Origin: Asterochloris sp. CNOR1
Lineage: Eukaryota; Chlorophyta; Trebouxiophyceae; Trebouxiales; Trebouxiaceae
Direction of reading: 5' to 3'
Assembly: GCA_963969365.1 (NCBI GenBank)
Contig: OZ017758.1
Coordinates: forward strand, 1-64,000
DNA: 64,000 bases
In this document: positions 21,301 to 33,300 of the stretch, piece by piece
Position numbering within the stretch: position 1 is the stretch's first letter
Layout: each line of letters begins with the position of its first letter
Notes under the pieces: generated by a model
What the model saw: the letters and a program-made list of their open reading frames with translations, nothing else
Told to the model about the DNA's origin: nothing
The model's database searches: none
Translations under genes and position numbers: made by a program

Positions 21301-22880
21301 GGCATAGTGGAGCTGAAAGCATTGGCACACGCCTGCGAGCCCCTTCCCCCTTGCGTTTTGGTGAATTTGGTGGTGCTCACCCGCCCAGACAAGCTGCATT
21401 TGCCAGGCAGATACGTAGCACAGCCTTGTGTCGAGCAGAGATGGACATAAGCACATGACAGGGGCATATGGGCCCCTTCCCTCCTGACTTTTAGTGCATA
21501 TGGTGGTGCTTGCATAGTTCAGCTCTGTCCGTCTGCTTCAGCACAGACTGAAGTCAATCTGGAAGGATTGGCAAGCCCGCATGAGCCTTCCTCCTCTGAT
21601 TCTTGGGGTTCACGGTGACGATTACCTGCTAGCAAATGCTGTTGAGCAAAAGGGATGGACATGAGCCCCCCCTCCCCTGGGTTTTGGTCATTTTGGTGAT
21701 GCTCAGACACTAATTCACATTCATTCAATGATTCCATGGAATCAAACAGTGGCCGTTGTTTCTCAAACCATTAACGTGGAGGGGGGGTGGGGCAACTCTT
21801 GTAAAGCTATGCTTGCAACTGCATGCAGGAGTTCCAGATCTGTTTCTTGAGAACAAGCGTTTGGTCTTGGCCCTCGAGGCTAGGCATCTCAGAGTCAAAT
21901 CACTGAAATCACTAAATATTTAGTGATTAATGTTGAGGGAGGAGGGTGACGACAATGCAAGGATGTCACTTTGGTGTGTTGGCTCTGCAGGTGCATCTAG
22001 GAGTTCCAGATCTGACTCTTGAGCCCACGTGTCTGGTCCTCCCATCGAGAAATTGCAGTGACATTGTGCTTGGTGAAAAGCTGGGCACCACGGTTATGCT
22101 GAGCTGCACGCTGTTCCAGCAGCTTTCTGATTTTCTTGTGCTTGGCCGAAAGGGGCCCAGCCTCTTCGAGCTCGTCAATCTCGCCCTCCACCCACTGACA
22201 GAAGGTCAGTAGCACTCTGTCGCACTCCTGTTGAAGGTGCGCCGCAAGCTCTGCCCACCTCATGAACTCAGGCGCTCCTGCGGTCATCAAGACTGGCTGG
22301 GGCAAGCTGACACAGTATGCAGTGATTCGTTTGTGCAATGCTGGCAAGCCTGCAATCCTCACCTGGCACAGTGAGGACCAATGCGCCTGGTTCCTTCACT
22401 ACTTTGCAATACACTGAGGCCAAGTGAGGCTGCTTGGGGTTGCACCACACAAGCTTGGCAAAAGCCTTGCCCAGCAAGACAGGATTCTGGTTTTGCAGCA
22501 GCTCCTGGGCATGTAACTTCCAATCAGACAGAGGAAGTCGTACTCTTTATCGCTGCCGCAGATCTGCATGGCAACAACACACAGTCACATGAAGCAGACA
22601 TGTGACATGCGAAGATGAGGCCCACCCCTCCCAACATGGGCTCCCCCTCCCCTGCTTTTTGGTGATTATGGTGATGCTCAGACACACCAGCTCTGTTTGC
22701 ATTAGCACAGATTGATGTTGAGCAAAAGAGACTTGAGCACATGACCCCCCCCTCCCCTGGATTTTGGTGATTTTGGTGATGCTCAGACACTGAAGCTTCA
22801 CCCTCTTCAGCACAGACTGTGTTGAGCAGTATAATCACTTGAAGACATGAGCCCCTCCTCCCCTGGCTTTTGGTGGGTTT
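21300..22880. repeat. Dispersed/tandem ~105-bp subtelomeric repeat family
   Basis: Units of the form GACATGAGCCCCTCCTCCCCTGG, TTTTGGTGATTTTGGTGATG, CTCAGACAC, an AGCTCTGTTTGC-like word, AGCACAGATTGATGTTGAGC. Good copies lie at about 21655-21730, 22635-22735 and 22740-22840 (the last two ~105 bp apart), with decayed copies near 21330-21400, 21460-21560 and 22840-22890. The 76-bp palindrome's arm is a member of this family. Part of the array sits inside an intron of the zinc-finger gene. Confidence 0.7.
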
Positions 22881-23265
22881 TGAGAACTCACCTGCCCAGG
22901 TGACAAATCACATCCTCTGCTCACCTCAATGTCCTTGAAGCAAATGCATGATGGATGTGACAAAGCTGCTGCCTGAGCACTTGGCTTGGCCTCAACCTCC
23001 TCCTCCCGCTTCCTCTGCAGGGCAGTGAGAGAGCGAGGGCCAAGGCCGCCTGTGAGCGGGAATGCCACTCACACACCTTCTGCGCCTTTGCTGCAGCCAG
23101 TGCCTCCTCATGATCTTGCTGCGTGATGCGGTTGCTGTCTGGGTCTTTGTCAGCGTCTGTCAGGAGGTCCCACCCCTTGCAGTTGAATTTGCGCGGCTTC
23201 ACGTGCGCCTCGAAGTGTCCCAGCTGGTCACTGAAGTGGTGGCAGGCAGGACAGCGAAATGGCAT
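21997..23265 (-). CDS. Zinc-finger protein, probably frameshifted
   Basis: Exon 1 (ATG at 23265) encodes MPFRCPACHHF, SDQLGHFEAHVKPRKFNC, a CxxC...HxxxH finger with shorter than usual spacing (8 instead of 12 residues), ending AAAKAQK at a GTGTGT donor. Exon 2 (~23020-22925, RKREEEVEAKPSAQAAAL) joins in phase 0. After an intron holding two ~105-bp repeats comes ICGSDKEYDFLCLIGSYM, which must change frame near 22510 to continue as AQELLQNQNPVLLGKAF and LVWCNPKQPHLASVYCKVV. The last exon ends at 21997 (ECDRVLLTFCQWVEGEIDELEEA). No transposase core is recognised; the finger plus the setting suggest a mobile-element or DNA-binding protein. The frame change may be real decay or a sequence error. 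Confidence 0.45.
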
Positions 23266-23548
23266 GGTGGCCAGCGAAAAACGGGCGGCCGGTCAGGAGG
23301 GCAGGTCATTTGACTTTTTCAGGAATACTTCATATCTTATCATCACTCAAGAAGTCCAGGTGGGGCAGGAGCACCATGACTGAGCTCTGCCGCGGAGCAG
23401 GCCTTTAAGTTTCACGGCTTGTCGCAGGGTGTTACATAGCCTACTATAGGTCACAGATCTTCTCATTCTTTTGTTGGTCTTCTCAAGCTTTCCGGAATAG
23501 AAACGACTGACACCCTTAGTTCCTTGTTGCTGGCTTAGGGATCACAGA

Positions 23549-24450
23549 ATGGATTCATGGAGTTCAGAGGAGGAGGAGGGAGTGCTGGGTTTGGCAGTTG
23601 CATGTGTAGCCTTGTTAATGGCTCAAGGATGGGACGCCAATGTCCTTCATGAGTGCTCTGGCAGGTGCTTGACAGCTGCCAGAGCTGGGGATCTGCAGTT
23701 CCTGCAGTCAAGAGCTTACCACCTTGATTGGTTCCTGCGTGAGCAGATCAGCGTCTGCGCAGCCAGGGGAGGCCACCTGGAAGTGCTGCAGTGGTTGACC
23801 TGCAGGACACTGCTGCAACCCGACAGACATGCAGAGAGGCAGCAGCAGGAGGCCACTTGGATGTGCTCCAGTGGGCATGGGAGCAGGGCTGCCACTTGGA
23901 TGCAGATACTTGTGCAGCCGCCGCACGCAATGGACACGTGGCGGTACTGACTTGGGCGCGGCAACGTGGCTGTCCCTGGAGCGCAAGCGCGTGCGAGTGG
24001 GCAGCCGCTGGGGGCCACCTGGCAGTGCTGCAGTTTGCCCACCAGAACGGCTGCACATGGGCTCCAAGGGTCTGCAGTGCAGCCGCTGAACATGGGCACC
24101 TCAGCATTCTGAAGTGGCTGCGCCAACATGATTGCCTATGGGACTGCTGGACAAATGCTGAGGCGGCTATCAATGGCCACCTTCAAGTCTTGAGGTGGGC
24201 TCGTCAACAGCAACCTCCATGCCCTTGGTGGTCCCACAGACACACACAGACGATGGAGGGGCGCATCATCCGCCCCAGTGTGCTTGTGTTCCTTCAGCAG
24301 CAGCAAGCACCCTTGAGTGCCTGCCACCTTGCTCGGGCTCGTGCTGCTGCAACAAAGATGACCTATGTAGTTCTCTCACTTAGAGCAGCTCTACCTGACA
24401 GGATTCCCCTTGAAGTTGTGCTAAAAATTGTGACTTTGGCCTTTTCCTAG
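23549..24450 (+). pseudogene. Ankyrin-type repeat protein with one frameshift
   Basis: The ATG at 23549 opens an acidic start, then repeats of the type AARGGHLEVLQWL. Near 23790 the frame shifts (one base missing or two extra), and the same repeat pattern continues: EAAAGGHLDVLQWAWEQGC, AAARNGHVAVLTWARQRGC, WAAAGGHLAVLQFAHQNGC, AAAEHGHLSILKWLRQHDC, EAAINGHLQVLRWA. The frame ends at TAG (24450). These ~27-residue units, with GHL, VL-WA and GC-W, are the degenerate ankyrin class expanded in protists and large DNA viruses. The hydrophobic end (LPDRIPLEVVLKIVTLAF) resembles a short box motif. It has no introns. The frameshift means it is a pseudogene, or the reference has an indel error there. 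Confidence 0.65.
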
Positions 24451-24637
24451 AGCTGCTGTGCATGAGTAGACTTCAAGGACTTCAGCAGATCATTTTTGGC
24501 ATCGTTTACAGGAGTAAAGGATACCGTACAAGATGCATAGTACTGAATGGAAGCCCTTGATGACTGCTCCAAGGAGACAACTTGAGGCCCAGAAGTGTCT
24601 AGGGATTTGGGCAGCAAAGTGAGGCGTTTGGTGCTAA

Positions 24638-24698
24638 ATGGGCAAGTCTGGCAACTTAATCAGCAAGCCTTGCTGATTAAGTTGCCAGACTCGCCCAT
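24638..24698. repeat. Near-perfect palindrome, 30-bp arms
   Basis: Arms 24638-24667 and 24669-24698 are reverse complements with one mismatch and a single-base spacer. The centre reads AATCAGCAAGCCTTGCTGATT. It lies about 190 bp after the ankyrin-type ORF. No gene is adjacent on the right, so it may mark an element boundary or a replication hairpin. Confidence 0.9.
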
Positions 24699-26559
24699 GT
24701 TGTGACGAGAAAGCCCACTGCAGTGGCTGAGTATGGGCTGGTGTCCTCAAAGTGTTCCCCTGTGATGCTCTGCAAGGGTTGCTGCCTCGCTTGCTACATC
24801 AAGGCAGGCTACAAGACAGACGGCAGTGCGTCATCAGCTTCAGGGTCACCGCCGGCTTCTGAAGCCTCATCATCCAGAGTGATGGGGAAGCTGACGAGCT
24901 CCCGCAGCAGGGGCAAGCGCTGTTGGACAACTGAAGCAAGGAGGAACTAGCCTGAGGCAGCCCCTGCCAATGCCGCACAGCATCGACACAAATATTGAGG
25001 ACGAGGGGGTGCTGCTTTTGACCTGTATGCATATAGCGTGTGTGTGCAAGTCTGCAGGCGCCCTCATCAAGGCAAGGCCTGGGGATCAGGCAAAGGCTCT
25101 GCCGGCCTGACCTGTACTGAACTACAGGTGCTGGACGTGGGGCAGAGCCAGAGGCAGGTTAGCACCATGGCAAGTGCATCTGAATGCTGCCAGATGGCAC
25201 TTGTGCAATGTCCAGAGAATCGCTCCAAGACAGGTCCAGCACGCTGTCGGGTGGACTGGCCCAGCACGGCAGGCGGGCAGCCGCGCAAGGCGTGTGCAAT
25301 GAGCCTTTTCACCAGGCAGGCAGCAGAAGGTGCATGTGCAGGGGCAGGCAGCATCGTGCACGGCTGGCACTGCCGGCATCCACTCCGTGCACGAGTGGGG
25401 CGCCAGGGAGTGGGGTTCACGCACCTGCGCTGCCGTCGCGTGCGCCATACTATCCACCTCCTCAGCGCCCGACTGGCACAGGAAGTCCTGAGCAGGCACT
25501 CGGGTTGGCAGCGCACCACCCTGCCGTCGCTGGTCGGGAGTTTTCCTGTGGCAGTGCAGCACAGGCAGAATTGGCCACTTGAAATGCCTTGAGATGACTG
25601 TGTTGCAGGAAGTTGCTGTGTAACCAGGGACTTGAACGGCATGTAGACTGCAATGTGGACTGCACCTGTCCCCCGGAACACTTGACTGCTTTGGCACAGG
25701 CATGACCCAAGGCCTGCCTTCGTGGGCGCAGGTCTGTCAACCGTCTCAGCTGGGGCTGCCTGGCTACGCTGTGAGCATGCTTGGCACTGAGTGCCGGAAG
25801 GCTGAAGGTGCTCATTGGGGCATTCGAAAGTGGCTCAGCAGACTTTGCCGTCTAGAAGCAGTAATTGGAGTACTAGCTGTTGTTTCGGCGTGCTTAAGCA
25901 CAGACATCGGCATTCACATTTCCTTGCTGATCAAGGAGAAACATCTGGAGCCATAAGGCGCTCAGTGTTATTGCAGCATAGAGATCAATGTGATTGCTTA
26001 GCCCGGATGTAACATGTGGCCTTCTTTTTCACAACCACCAAAGCGCTACTCCGAGAACTAAGAGAAAAGTGCATCAACGCTTTCACTTGCACTTGAGGTC
26101 TTGCAGTTGAGAGAAGAGATGAGCCGTTGTTGCGTTCCAAATGCAATATGATACATGTCAGCATTCATCAGTATGTTCATGGTCAGTCGATTGAGGCTGG
26201 GCCTCTGGGCTCTGCATGGGACAATCTAGCACATTGCTGCCACCTGCTTGTTTTGACGAGCAGGCCTCAGAGAGAACGGTGATCCATCTGTCAGCAACTG
26301 TGTAGCAGCTATGGCGGGCATGCAGTGTTGTGAGGGTCACTGCAGCAGCCCAGACAGCAGCCCTGGTAGTCTTCAGTCCCAGCTGCATGGCACACAACAA
26401 AGCTCAGAAGTGACAGCTTATAGATAGAGCAATCCCAGGCACCATGCCCTTGGTGATGTGCAGAGCAAGCCCAAGCACTGTGCCTTGCACCTGCCCTTGG
26501 GGTGCCATGCTCAAGTGCAGCGCACAATCACCTGTAGAAACGGCCACTGTTGTGCCCAC
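24699..26559. other. No supported gene
   Basis: Several mid-sized ORFs overlap on both strands (mainly 25.1-25.7 kb), but none shows a domain or convincing exon borders. A minus-strand segment near 25.4-25.5 kb has Cys/His spacing vaguely like the tail of a non-LTR reverse transcriptase, but too weakly to call. 25.85-26.40 kb is A+T richer and looks non-coding. I cannot place the 3' end of the next minus-strand gene more exactly than 26404-26560. Confidence 0.4.
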
Positions 26560-29500
26560 CTGAACTGGCGCAGTGGCATGTCGCAGCTGCTGGGGCAACA
26601 GGCGGATGCCTCTGTCATGGATTTGCCACAATGACTCCACCAGCCCCAGAAACAGCACCGCTCCAAGCACAGTGCGGCTGCTGGTGGGCCTCAGGGGCAG
26701 GGCGCAGGCCTGCCCCTGCTGGAGCAGCAGCATGCCCTGCCCATCAGAGCATGGCAGAGCAGTGAGCTGAGTCACCGGCAACAGATCGCCTAACAGGATT
26801 TTGCGGGACAAAAACATTGCCGCCACATCAGCCTTGCTGAGCAGGTGCTGTGCGTAGCCGCCAAATGTGGCCAGCAGCCACCGCAGCTGGCGCCAGAGCA
26901 CGTGGGACCAGCTGCCAGTGAAACGATGCCCGCCAGAGATCGCCAGCACATCAGTCATAGCCCTGAGGGTGGCTCGGATCTCCTGCAAAGGCAGAATGGG
27001 CTGCTGATGTATTGCTTGATGTCAGTGTAGGTACAGCCTGCACTGTGCTGGTGATGGCTTGCGGAACTCACCCTGACTTCGCAACCATGTGCAACGTGCA
27101 TGCACGTGTAGGGATCCATGCACATAACAGGGATGCCATCTACACCTGAGACTGGGGACCACTTTCTGCGTCAGTCAGCCGCTCCTCAACCTGCAAGAGC
27201 ATGCATCATCTGGTCAGAAAACAGATGCCATCCATGTTGGGGACCGTGCTCAGCACAGAAGGCACATGGGCCAACATCATCTCCACCTGCTTTGCCTGAG
27301 GGAGCTCCGTTCGCAACTGCAACCACCTCAGCATGCATGGGGCAGGTCGAGTTGTGGCAAACGATGTGCGAGCATGAACAGCATGTCCAGACAGCTGTTC
27401 TCAGCTGCCAACCAAAAAAGCTTTGCAGCAGCTGTGGCTCAGCTGTAGCGCAAGCTGGTTGTGGACTGCTTGCTTAGAGTGCATGCACAGCTGTCACAAC
27501 AGAGTCCCACACAGACTTGATGTGGCTCTCACCTGGGGGATGCGCATGTGCTCAAGCCCGTCCAGCCGTGCAGAGGTCGCCTGCAGGCTGGCGGCCACCT
27601 CAACTACTGCTGTCTGGACCTGTAGGCAGCACAGGGTCAACCTGACGGGCTGATGCATGTATGAGGTCACGTCATGCATAGCTGCGCCGGTCCACGCAAA
27701 CCTAGGTGCATCAAGTGCATGCCACAGGGCAGTATGCCTGACGCAGGCACGGGATGCACCAGGGGGACATCACATTCCGGCAGCAGAGAGACAGGTGGCA
27801 CGCTCGGGCACAGCCAACATGCAGACAGCGTACATCAATGTTGAGCCACGCCAAGCACATTGGAGAGTGGGGGAGTATGCAAAAGGTGTGCTGTTGAGTG
27901 ACTCTTTTGTCCGCATTAGGGCAAGAAGGCAAAGGACTGAAGGGCAGCCACCACTACCAGAAGGCGGAGATTAAGCGCATCATACTCAGCAACGCAGTTG
28001 GCAGCGTTCTGTGGTGCACAAAATCAAAGCAGAAAGTTGTGACAGCTGCCACAGGCAGGCAGGGGTCCAGGCAGAGGGCCGCCACAAGAACCATTTAAAA
28101 CAGAGAGCCGTGACAGCTGCCACAGGTGGGCAGGCGTCCTACACAGGGCCGCTCCTGGAGCTGTCGCAGAGAGCTGTCCCCTCAGCAGCAGTGCCCCACC
28201 TTGCGGACGTCGCATGCTTCCTGATCCATGCGCCCGGTGATCTGGTGGACTGCGTGGTACAGGGACCCAATGGCCTGCTGGGAGGGCAGCGTCTCACGAA
28301 AGGCGCGCAGCAGGGCCGAGCGCTCGCCAGCAATGAAAGAAGAGGAGTCCTGCAAAGAGCAAGGGTGACTGGCAAAAGCTCTGGCAGGTGCAATACAGCT
28401 TTCTTTACTGGCTGACTTCTAGGTGGCATTGCAGGAGGCGCTTGCCAGCAATTTATGAGGAGTTCTGCAAGAAGGAGGGGTGATGCCAGTCACCCCGTGC
28501 AGGTGCCACGCCGCAGCAGTGTATAGCGCTTTTCTGGCGTGAGCATGAGGTGAGACAACCTGAAGGCAGCAGGGCCAGCAATGTTGACAACTGAATGCAG
28601 CTCTGCTTGGTGGCAGGGAAGGAGGAGCAGGCCAGTCAAGAGAGGCAGGGGAGCAGCATCAGCACATTGCGTGAGTAAAAGCGCAACAAGGTGGCAGTAG
28701 CAGGTGCAGGGTACGGCACGGGGCTGACTCAACGCCTGGAGGTCGTAAGCGCTGACTATGGCAGAACTGGAAGGAAAGAGGGCCAGCTTTATGCATGGCA
28801 GGCACAAGGACGTGTCAACACCACTTGTGTGAAGGCTATACTTGATTTGGAAAGAGTGCATGTAAGGTGTTGGGCGTTGCACAAAAAGGGTCTTTCGTAC
28901 TCTTTACCTTGGGGAAATAACAAGGGGCAAAGTGATTTGCACGAATTGAAACCATCAAGGCAGAATGCTTGCCTTGGAAGTCGCCTTGTGCACTGTTGTG
29001 CGGTGGTCTGTGAGCAGCCGCCCCTGATCCAATACCTGAATAGAGACAGCCCTTCCTACTGGCTCAGCACCAGGCAGCTGCCACCTGCTGCCCCAAGTTT
29101 CGAGCAACGTCCACAGCAAGAGCGAATTCAGGCAGCTGCAAGTTGAATAATCAATGGGCTTGAACTGCTCCAACTCTCTGCGTGGCAGCAGCTAGTATGC
29201 CAGGTGCACATGTCCGGCATGTACATGCATGGCTACTGCCTACATGAGCATGTGCACAGCCGCAGCCCACCTCGTCCGGCAGAGCTCTGCTCACAGCACC
29301 ACTTAGCCGCCACCGGCCCAGGCATCTGAACAGCAGGCACTCACCTGCTGTCGGCATACAGCAAGCTGCGTGCCGCGGACTGCTGTAACACCCTCTATGT
29401 CTGCACTGCTGGGTGGAGCAGACATGCCCCCAGACGCCAGGCAGCTGCCAGCGGCCCTTATGCCCCAAACATCAGTCCCTGACCCTGGCAGCTCACGGAA

Positions 29501-30197
29501 CCATCCAATCTGGCCATCCGACAGGCATGGAGACCTTTTGCTCTGTTTCTGCTCACCAGGCCGGGTGGAATGAAGCGTCCCAGCTGGTCCGGCGGGGGCT
29601 GCCAGTCGCGGCCACTGCCCAGGGTGGGCAATCCGCTGGACACCATAGCCTGCGAGGCTGTGGCCTGAGGCTGCGATGCCTGAAAGTGCAGGGAGCTGAA
29701 GGCCTGGGAAGGCCAGGAAGCTCTGACATCAGGGATGCGGCCATCTGTGCCTGCCCCGCCCATGCCCGCAAAGCTTTCGTGTGCGGCGCCAGCCCCGGGA
29801 AAGCTCTCGTGCGTGCCTGCTGTGTCTGCAGGGGAGCTGGCATCTGCATGCAGCACCGAGTGGTCTGCAGTGAGCTGCAACAGAGGAGGGTGTGCCCTAA
29901 CGCCATCAGTGTGCACGCTGCTTGCTGCCAGATGGCCAGGAGATGCCTGAGCGCCTCGGTCAAGTGGGGTCTGGGACCGCTGCTCATCAACGATGCATAT
30001 CAGTGCAGATTACCTGGAGGCTGCAGCTTGGAGGTGGCAGAGCTGTCAGCTGCTGAAAGCCCTGGTGCACTAAGATGCAAGGAGGGGGATGACATGCTGG
30101 GCATCTGGTGCCTGGGAGGTGAGTGCATCATGTGCTGAAGCCTGGGAGAGCCCACAAGGGGCCTCTCATCTGAGCTTTCGTGGGATGAATTGCTCAT
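26560..30197 (-). CDS. Unknown multi-exon protein, disordered N-terminus
   Basis: Supported minus-strand exons: 30197-30014 (MSNSSHESSDERPLVGSPR, Ser/Pro/Met-rich), 29864-29557 (ADTAGTHESFPGAGAAHESF, ending DQLGRFIPPG), 28349-28200 (50 codons: GERSALLRAFRETLPSQQA, VHQITGRMDQEACDVRK), 27619-27533 (29 codons: VVEVAASLQATSARLDGLE) and 26982-26560 (141 codons: EIRATLRAMTDVLAISGG; a hydrophobic TVLGAVLFLGLVESLW stretch). The last three all have lengths divisible by three. Additional exons must lie at 28.4-29.5 kb. Pattern: disordered N-terminus, helical middle, possibly one membrane segment near the C-terminus. The last exon may continue to a stop at 26404. I do not recognise the family. Confidence 0.5.
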
Positions 30198-30372
30198 GCC
30201 ATGTGGGCCTGAACGCGAGGGAGGGATATTAAGTGCATGCAAGCAATTGCATTGGCAATAAAGACGGACCAGAGCATGAAGCCAGTTCCCTTTTCTGCTT
30301 TTCTGAGTCATTTTTATCCCTCGTTATCTGCGCCATCTTTCACTTTAGATAGCGTTTCACCAGGCTGCTGAC
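30198..30372. promoter_or_regulatory. Divergent promoter region, unknown gene / FDH
   Basis: 175 bp separate the start codons of the minus-strand unknown gene (30197) and FDH (30373). The segment holds AAGCAATTGCATTGG, an inverted CCAAT-like element with GCAATAAAG, and is A+T richer than both genes. A bidirectional promoter is inferred from spacing. Confidence 0.45.
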
Positions 30373-33300
30373 ATGTTGGCTGCTACTCTGCGCAACGCTG
30401 GCAAGAGATCTGGCCTACTCGCCTCCCTTGCTCACCGGGAGTTTGCAGCACAGGCTGGTGAATCCAAGACGGTTTTGGCGGTGCTGTACAAGGCAGGGGA
30501 TGCCGCCAAGGAGAAGAGGTTGCTTGGTGAGGCTGACATGGAGAGGGAGACGTTGCCCTCATGTGCATACGGCAAGCATATCATCATATGCATGTGCGGG
30601 TGCAGAGCTGGGTAACCTGCCTGCAGCCAGGTTGCCTGCGGATCTCAAGCAGCCGTATCACATGCATTAGGCTCAATAAGCAAGTCAGATCATGGCCTGG
30701 CCCTGCAGGCTGCGTTGAGAACGAGCTGGGCCTCCGGGAGTGGCTGGAAAGCAAGGGCCACAAGTTCATTGTGACTGGTGAGAAGTCTGCAGTTCCAAGC
30801 TGCAGTTTGACATTGTGTCCCACATGGGGCATACCCCACCCAGCGGGGCAGTGCCAGGACACTGGGTGCTTGTGCTGCTGCGACATGCCTGCCTGCTGTG
30901 CAACTGCAGGATGCCCAGGCCCTGCCTGAGCCAGACCCCCAGATCATACAGATTTGTCGCGACCTCGTCAGTTGTGTCTGCAGACGACAAGGAGGGCGAG
31001 AATTGCGAGTTCGAGAAGCACCTGCCTGAGGCCAACGTTGTTATCACCACCCCCTTCTGGTAAGCTGCACCCATGTTCGGCTAGGACCTTATGCCACAGT
31101 TGGGCCATGCAACCTTTGTAAGCAGTGACCTGCATCTGCCAGGCAGCTGCCCTAGTTCTGCTTTGCTCGTGCAGCATCTCACCTGGGGGGCCCTTGGTTG
31201 CGTCCCACATGATGGCAGGCAGCAGCCATGGCTGCACACCAATCTTCCCCTGTGCTGTCCTAGCCTGTGCAGCCTGTCCGTATCACAATTTAGCTGCTGC
31301 AGCACAGCTGAGTTGGCACGTTAGCTGACCAAGTGCTGACCTGCCTGGGATTTAGCTCTGAGCACAGCCAAGCTCCATGTACCTCAGATATGAGAACGGC
31401 TTGTTTGTTTCTCCTCTGAGCCCACGCAGCGAAGACTCATGCGCTCTTGACCCTGTGCAGGCCTGGCTATGTCACCCCTGAGCGCATCGCCAAGGCCAAG
31501 AAGCTGGAGCTGGCCCTGACTGCTGGCATTGGCTCCGACCACGTCGACCTGCCAGCCGCCAGCAAGGCTGGCATCACCGTGGCTGAGATCACAGGTGGGC
31601 AGAAGCCTCTTGCTTCTCCCTGATGTCCTCCTGTTGCTCTGTCAGACACACTGCGCCTGCAGTATGGCTCCATTTCTGAGGCTGAAACGCGCTTGTTCGG
31701 CTGGCCTGGGTTTTGTTGCGCACACCAAAGCCAAGCGTGCTGTCACAGGAGCTGTGCAGTGAGTTGCCTTCAAAAATTCCAACCGCATCTTGCAGGCTCA
31801 AATGTTGTCAGTGTGGCGGAGCATGTGGTCATGATGATCCTCTCACTGGTGAGCTTAAATGCTGAACCGCCAGGAGCATCCCGCCTTGGCCAGTTGCGCT
31901 GATTGTCTCTTAACGCCTGGGTTGCATCTGCACAGCAGCACTCCGTTTCTGCTGCTGTCCCTTGCCTGCGCTGACCCTGCCTTCCAGCAGCGCTGGAAGG
32001 CAGGACTGGTACTGCCTTCTTGCAATGGCTGGATCAAGTGTAGCTGCACGGTGCTGTACGGTTGCAGTTAGTGAGTTGCTGTGGAAGGTGTACATGGGAT
32101 GCTGCCGTCTCACATTGCTGTGCTGCACTGCAGGTGCGCAACTACATGACTGGCTACCACCAAGTGATCAACGGCGAGTGGAACATTGGCGGCATTGCCA
32201 AGGAGTGAGTGCGATTGTCAGCAGCAGCACTTCAGTGCCATGGTGTCTGCATGCGGGTGGACATGGGAAGGGTGCTGTCTAGCTGCGGGATGCTTGGGTC
32301 CTGGCTGAATGGTTCGCTCATTGCTCTGCTTGCGAGCTGCCTGATGACCCTCTATATAGAGCCCCTTTCTGACGCTGTCCATGCTGCTGTCTGCAGCGCC
32401 TTTGACCTGGAGGGCAAGGTGGTGGGCACTGTGGGAGCTGGGCGCATCGGCCAGCGTGTGCTCAAGAGGCTGCACGTGAGCATCCTGCACAATCCAGGGT
32501 TTGGGGCGGCCTGCGTCCAGGTTGCCCATCGCCTGCCTGCAGTGCCAGTTGTGGCTGAAATGCAGTCAGATCAGCAGTTGCATGCTGTGAGTAGTCAGCC
32601 TGCACTCCGGAATAGTGGCCGCCTGCTGCTGCACTCTGTTGCAAGTTGGCGCTGCCCCGGACTCTTGCAAGTCTTGACCTGGTGCTTCACTGGCCTGTGC
32701 AGGGCTTTGACTGTGAGGAGCTTCTGTACACCGACTTCAAGCAGCTGCCCCCCAACGTGGAGGGGCCCCTCAAGGCGCGCTACGTGGAGGACGTGAAGGA
32801 CCTGGTGTCCCAGTGCGATGTGGTCACCATTAACTGCCCGCTGCACGAGGTGGGCTGTGCACCAGAGCAGCTACTCGGCTATGAGCTGTCCTTCAGCCTG
32901 CAGATGTGTCTTGTGTCAGTGCTGCATGCAGTCTCCTTCATCTTCTTCTTGAGTAGCAGCTGCCAATGGCAGAGGCGTTGAACCTGTCGAGGCGCTGGAA
33001 ACCTCCAAGCCTGACCGCCGCTTGGAGTCACTCACTGGGAGGCCAGTGCCTGAAGGTTTTGAACATTTTAAGTCATTTTGCTGTGCGAGGACACCGTGAG
33101 CTCAGTCTGTGGCGGCCTGCTGCTTCCTGCCCTCAAGCCTTAGTTACACACAGCAGACAGAGATGCAATCCGCTGCTGTGCCTCCCAAGCAGCTGCGCTG
33201 ACAGCATCAGCACACATGGCATGGGAGACACACCATCTCAAGAATATCTCCCCCTCATGCAGGGCACCAGGGGCCTGTTCGACAAGGAGATGATCGGCCG

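Noticed and set aside
25380-25520. Reverse-transcriptase zinc tail on the minus strand
   Set aside because: Cys/His spacing does not fit the CxxC pattern, and no polymerase or endonuclease motifs are found nearby.
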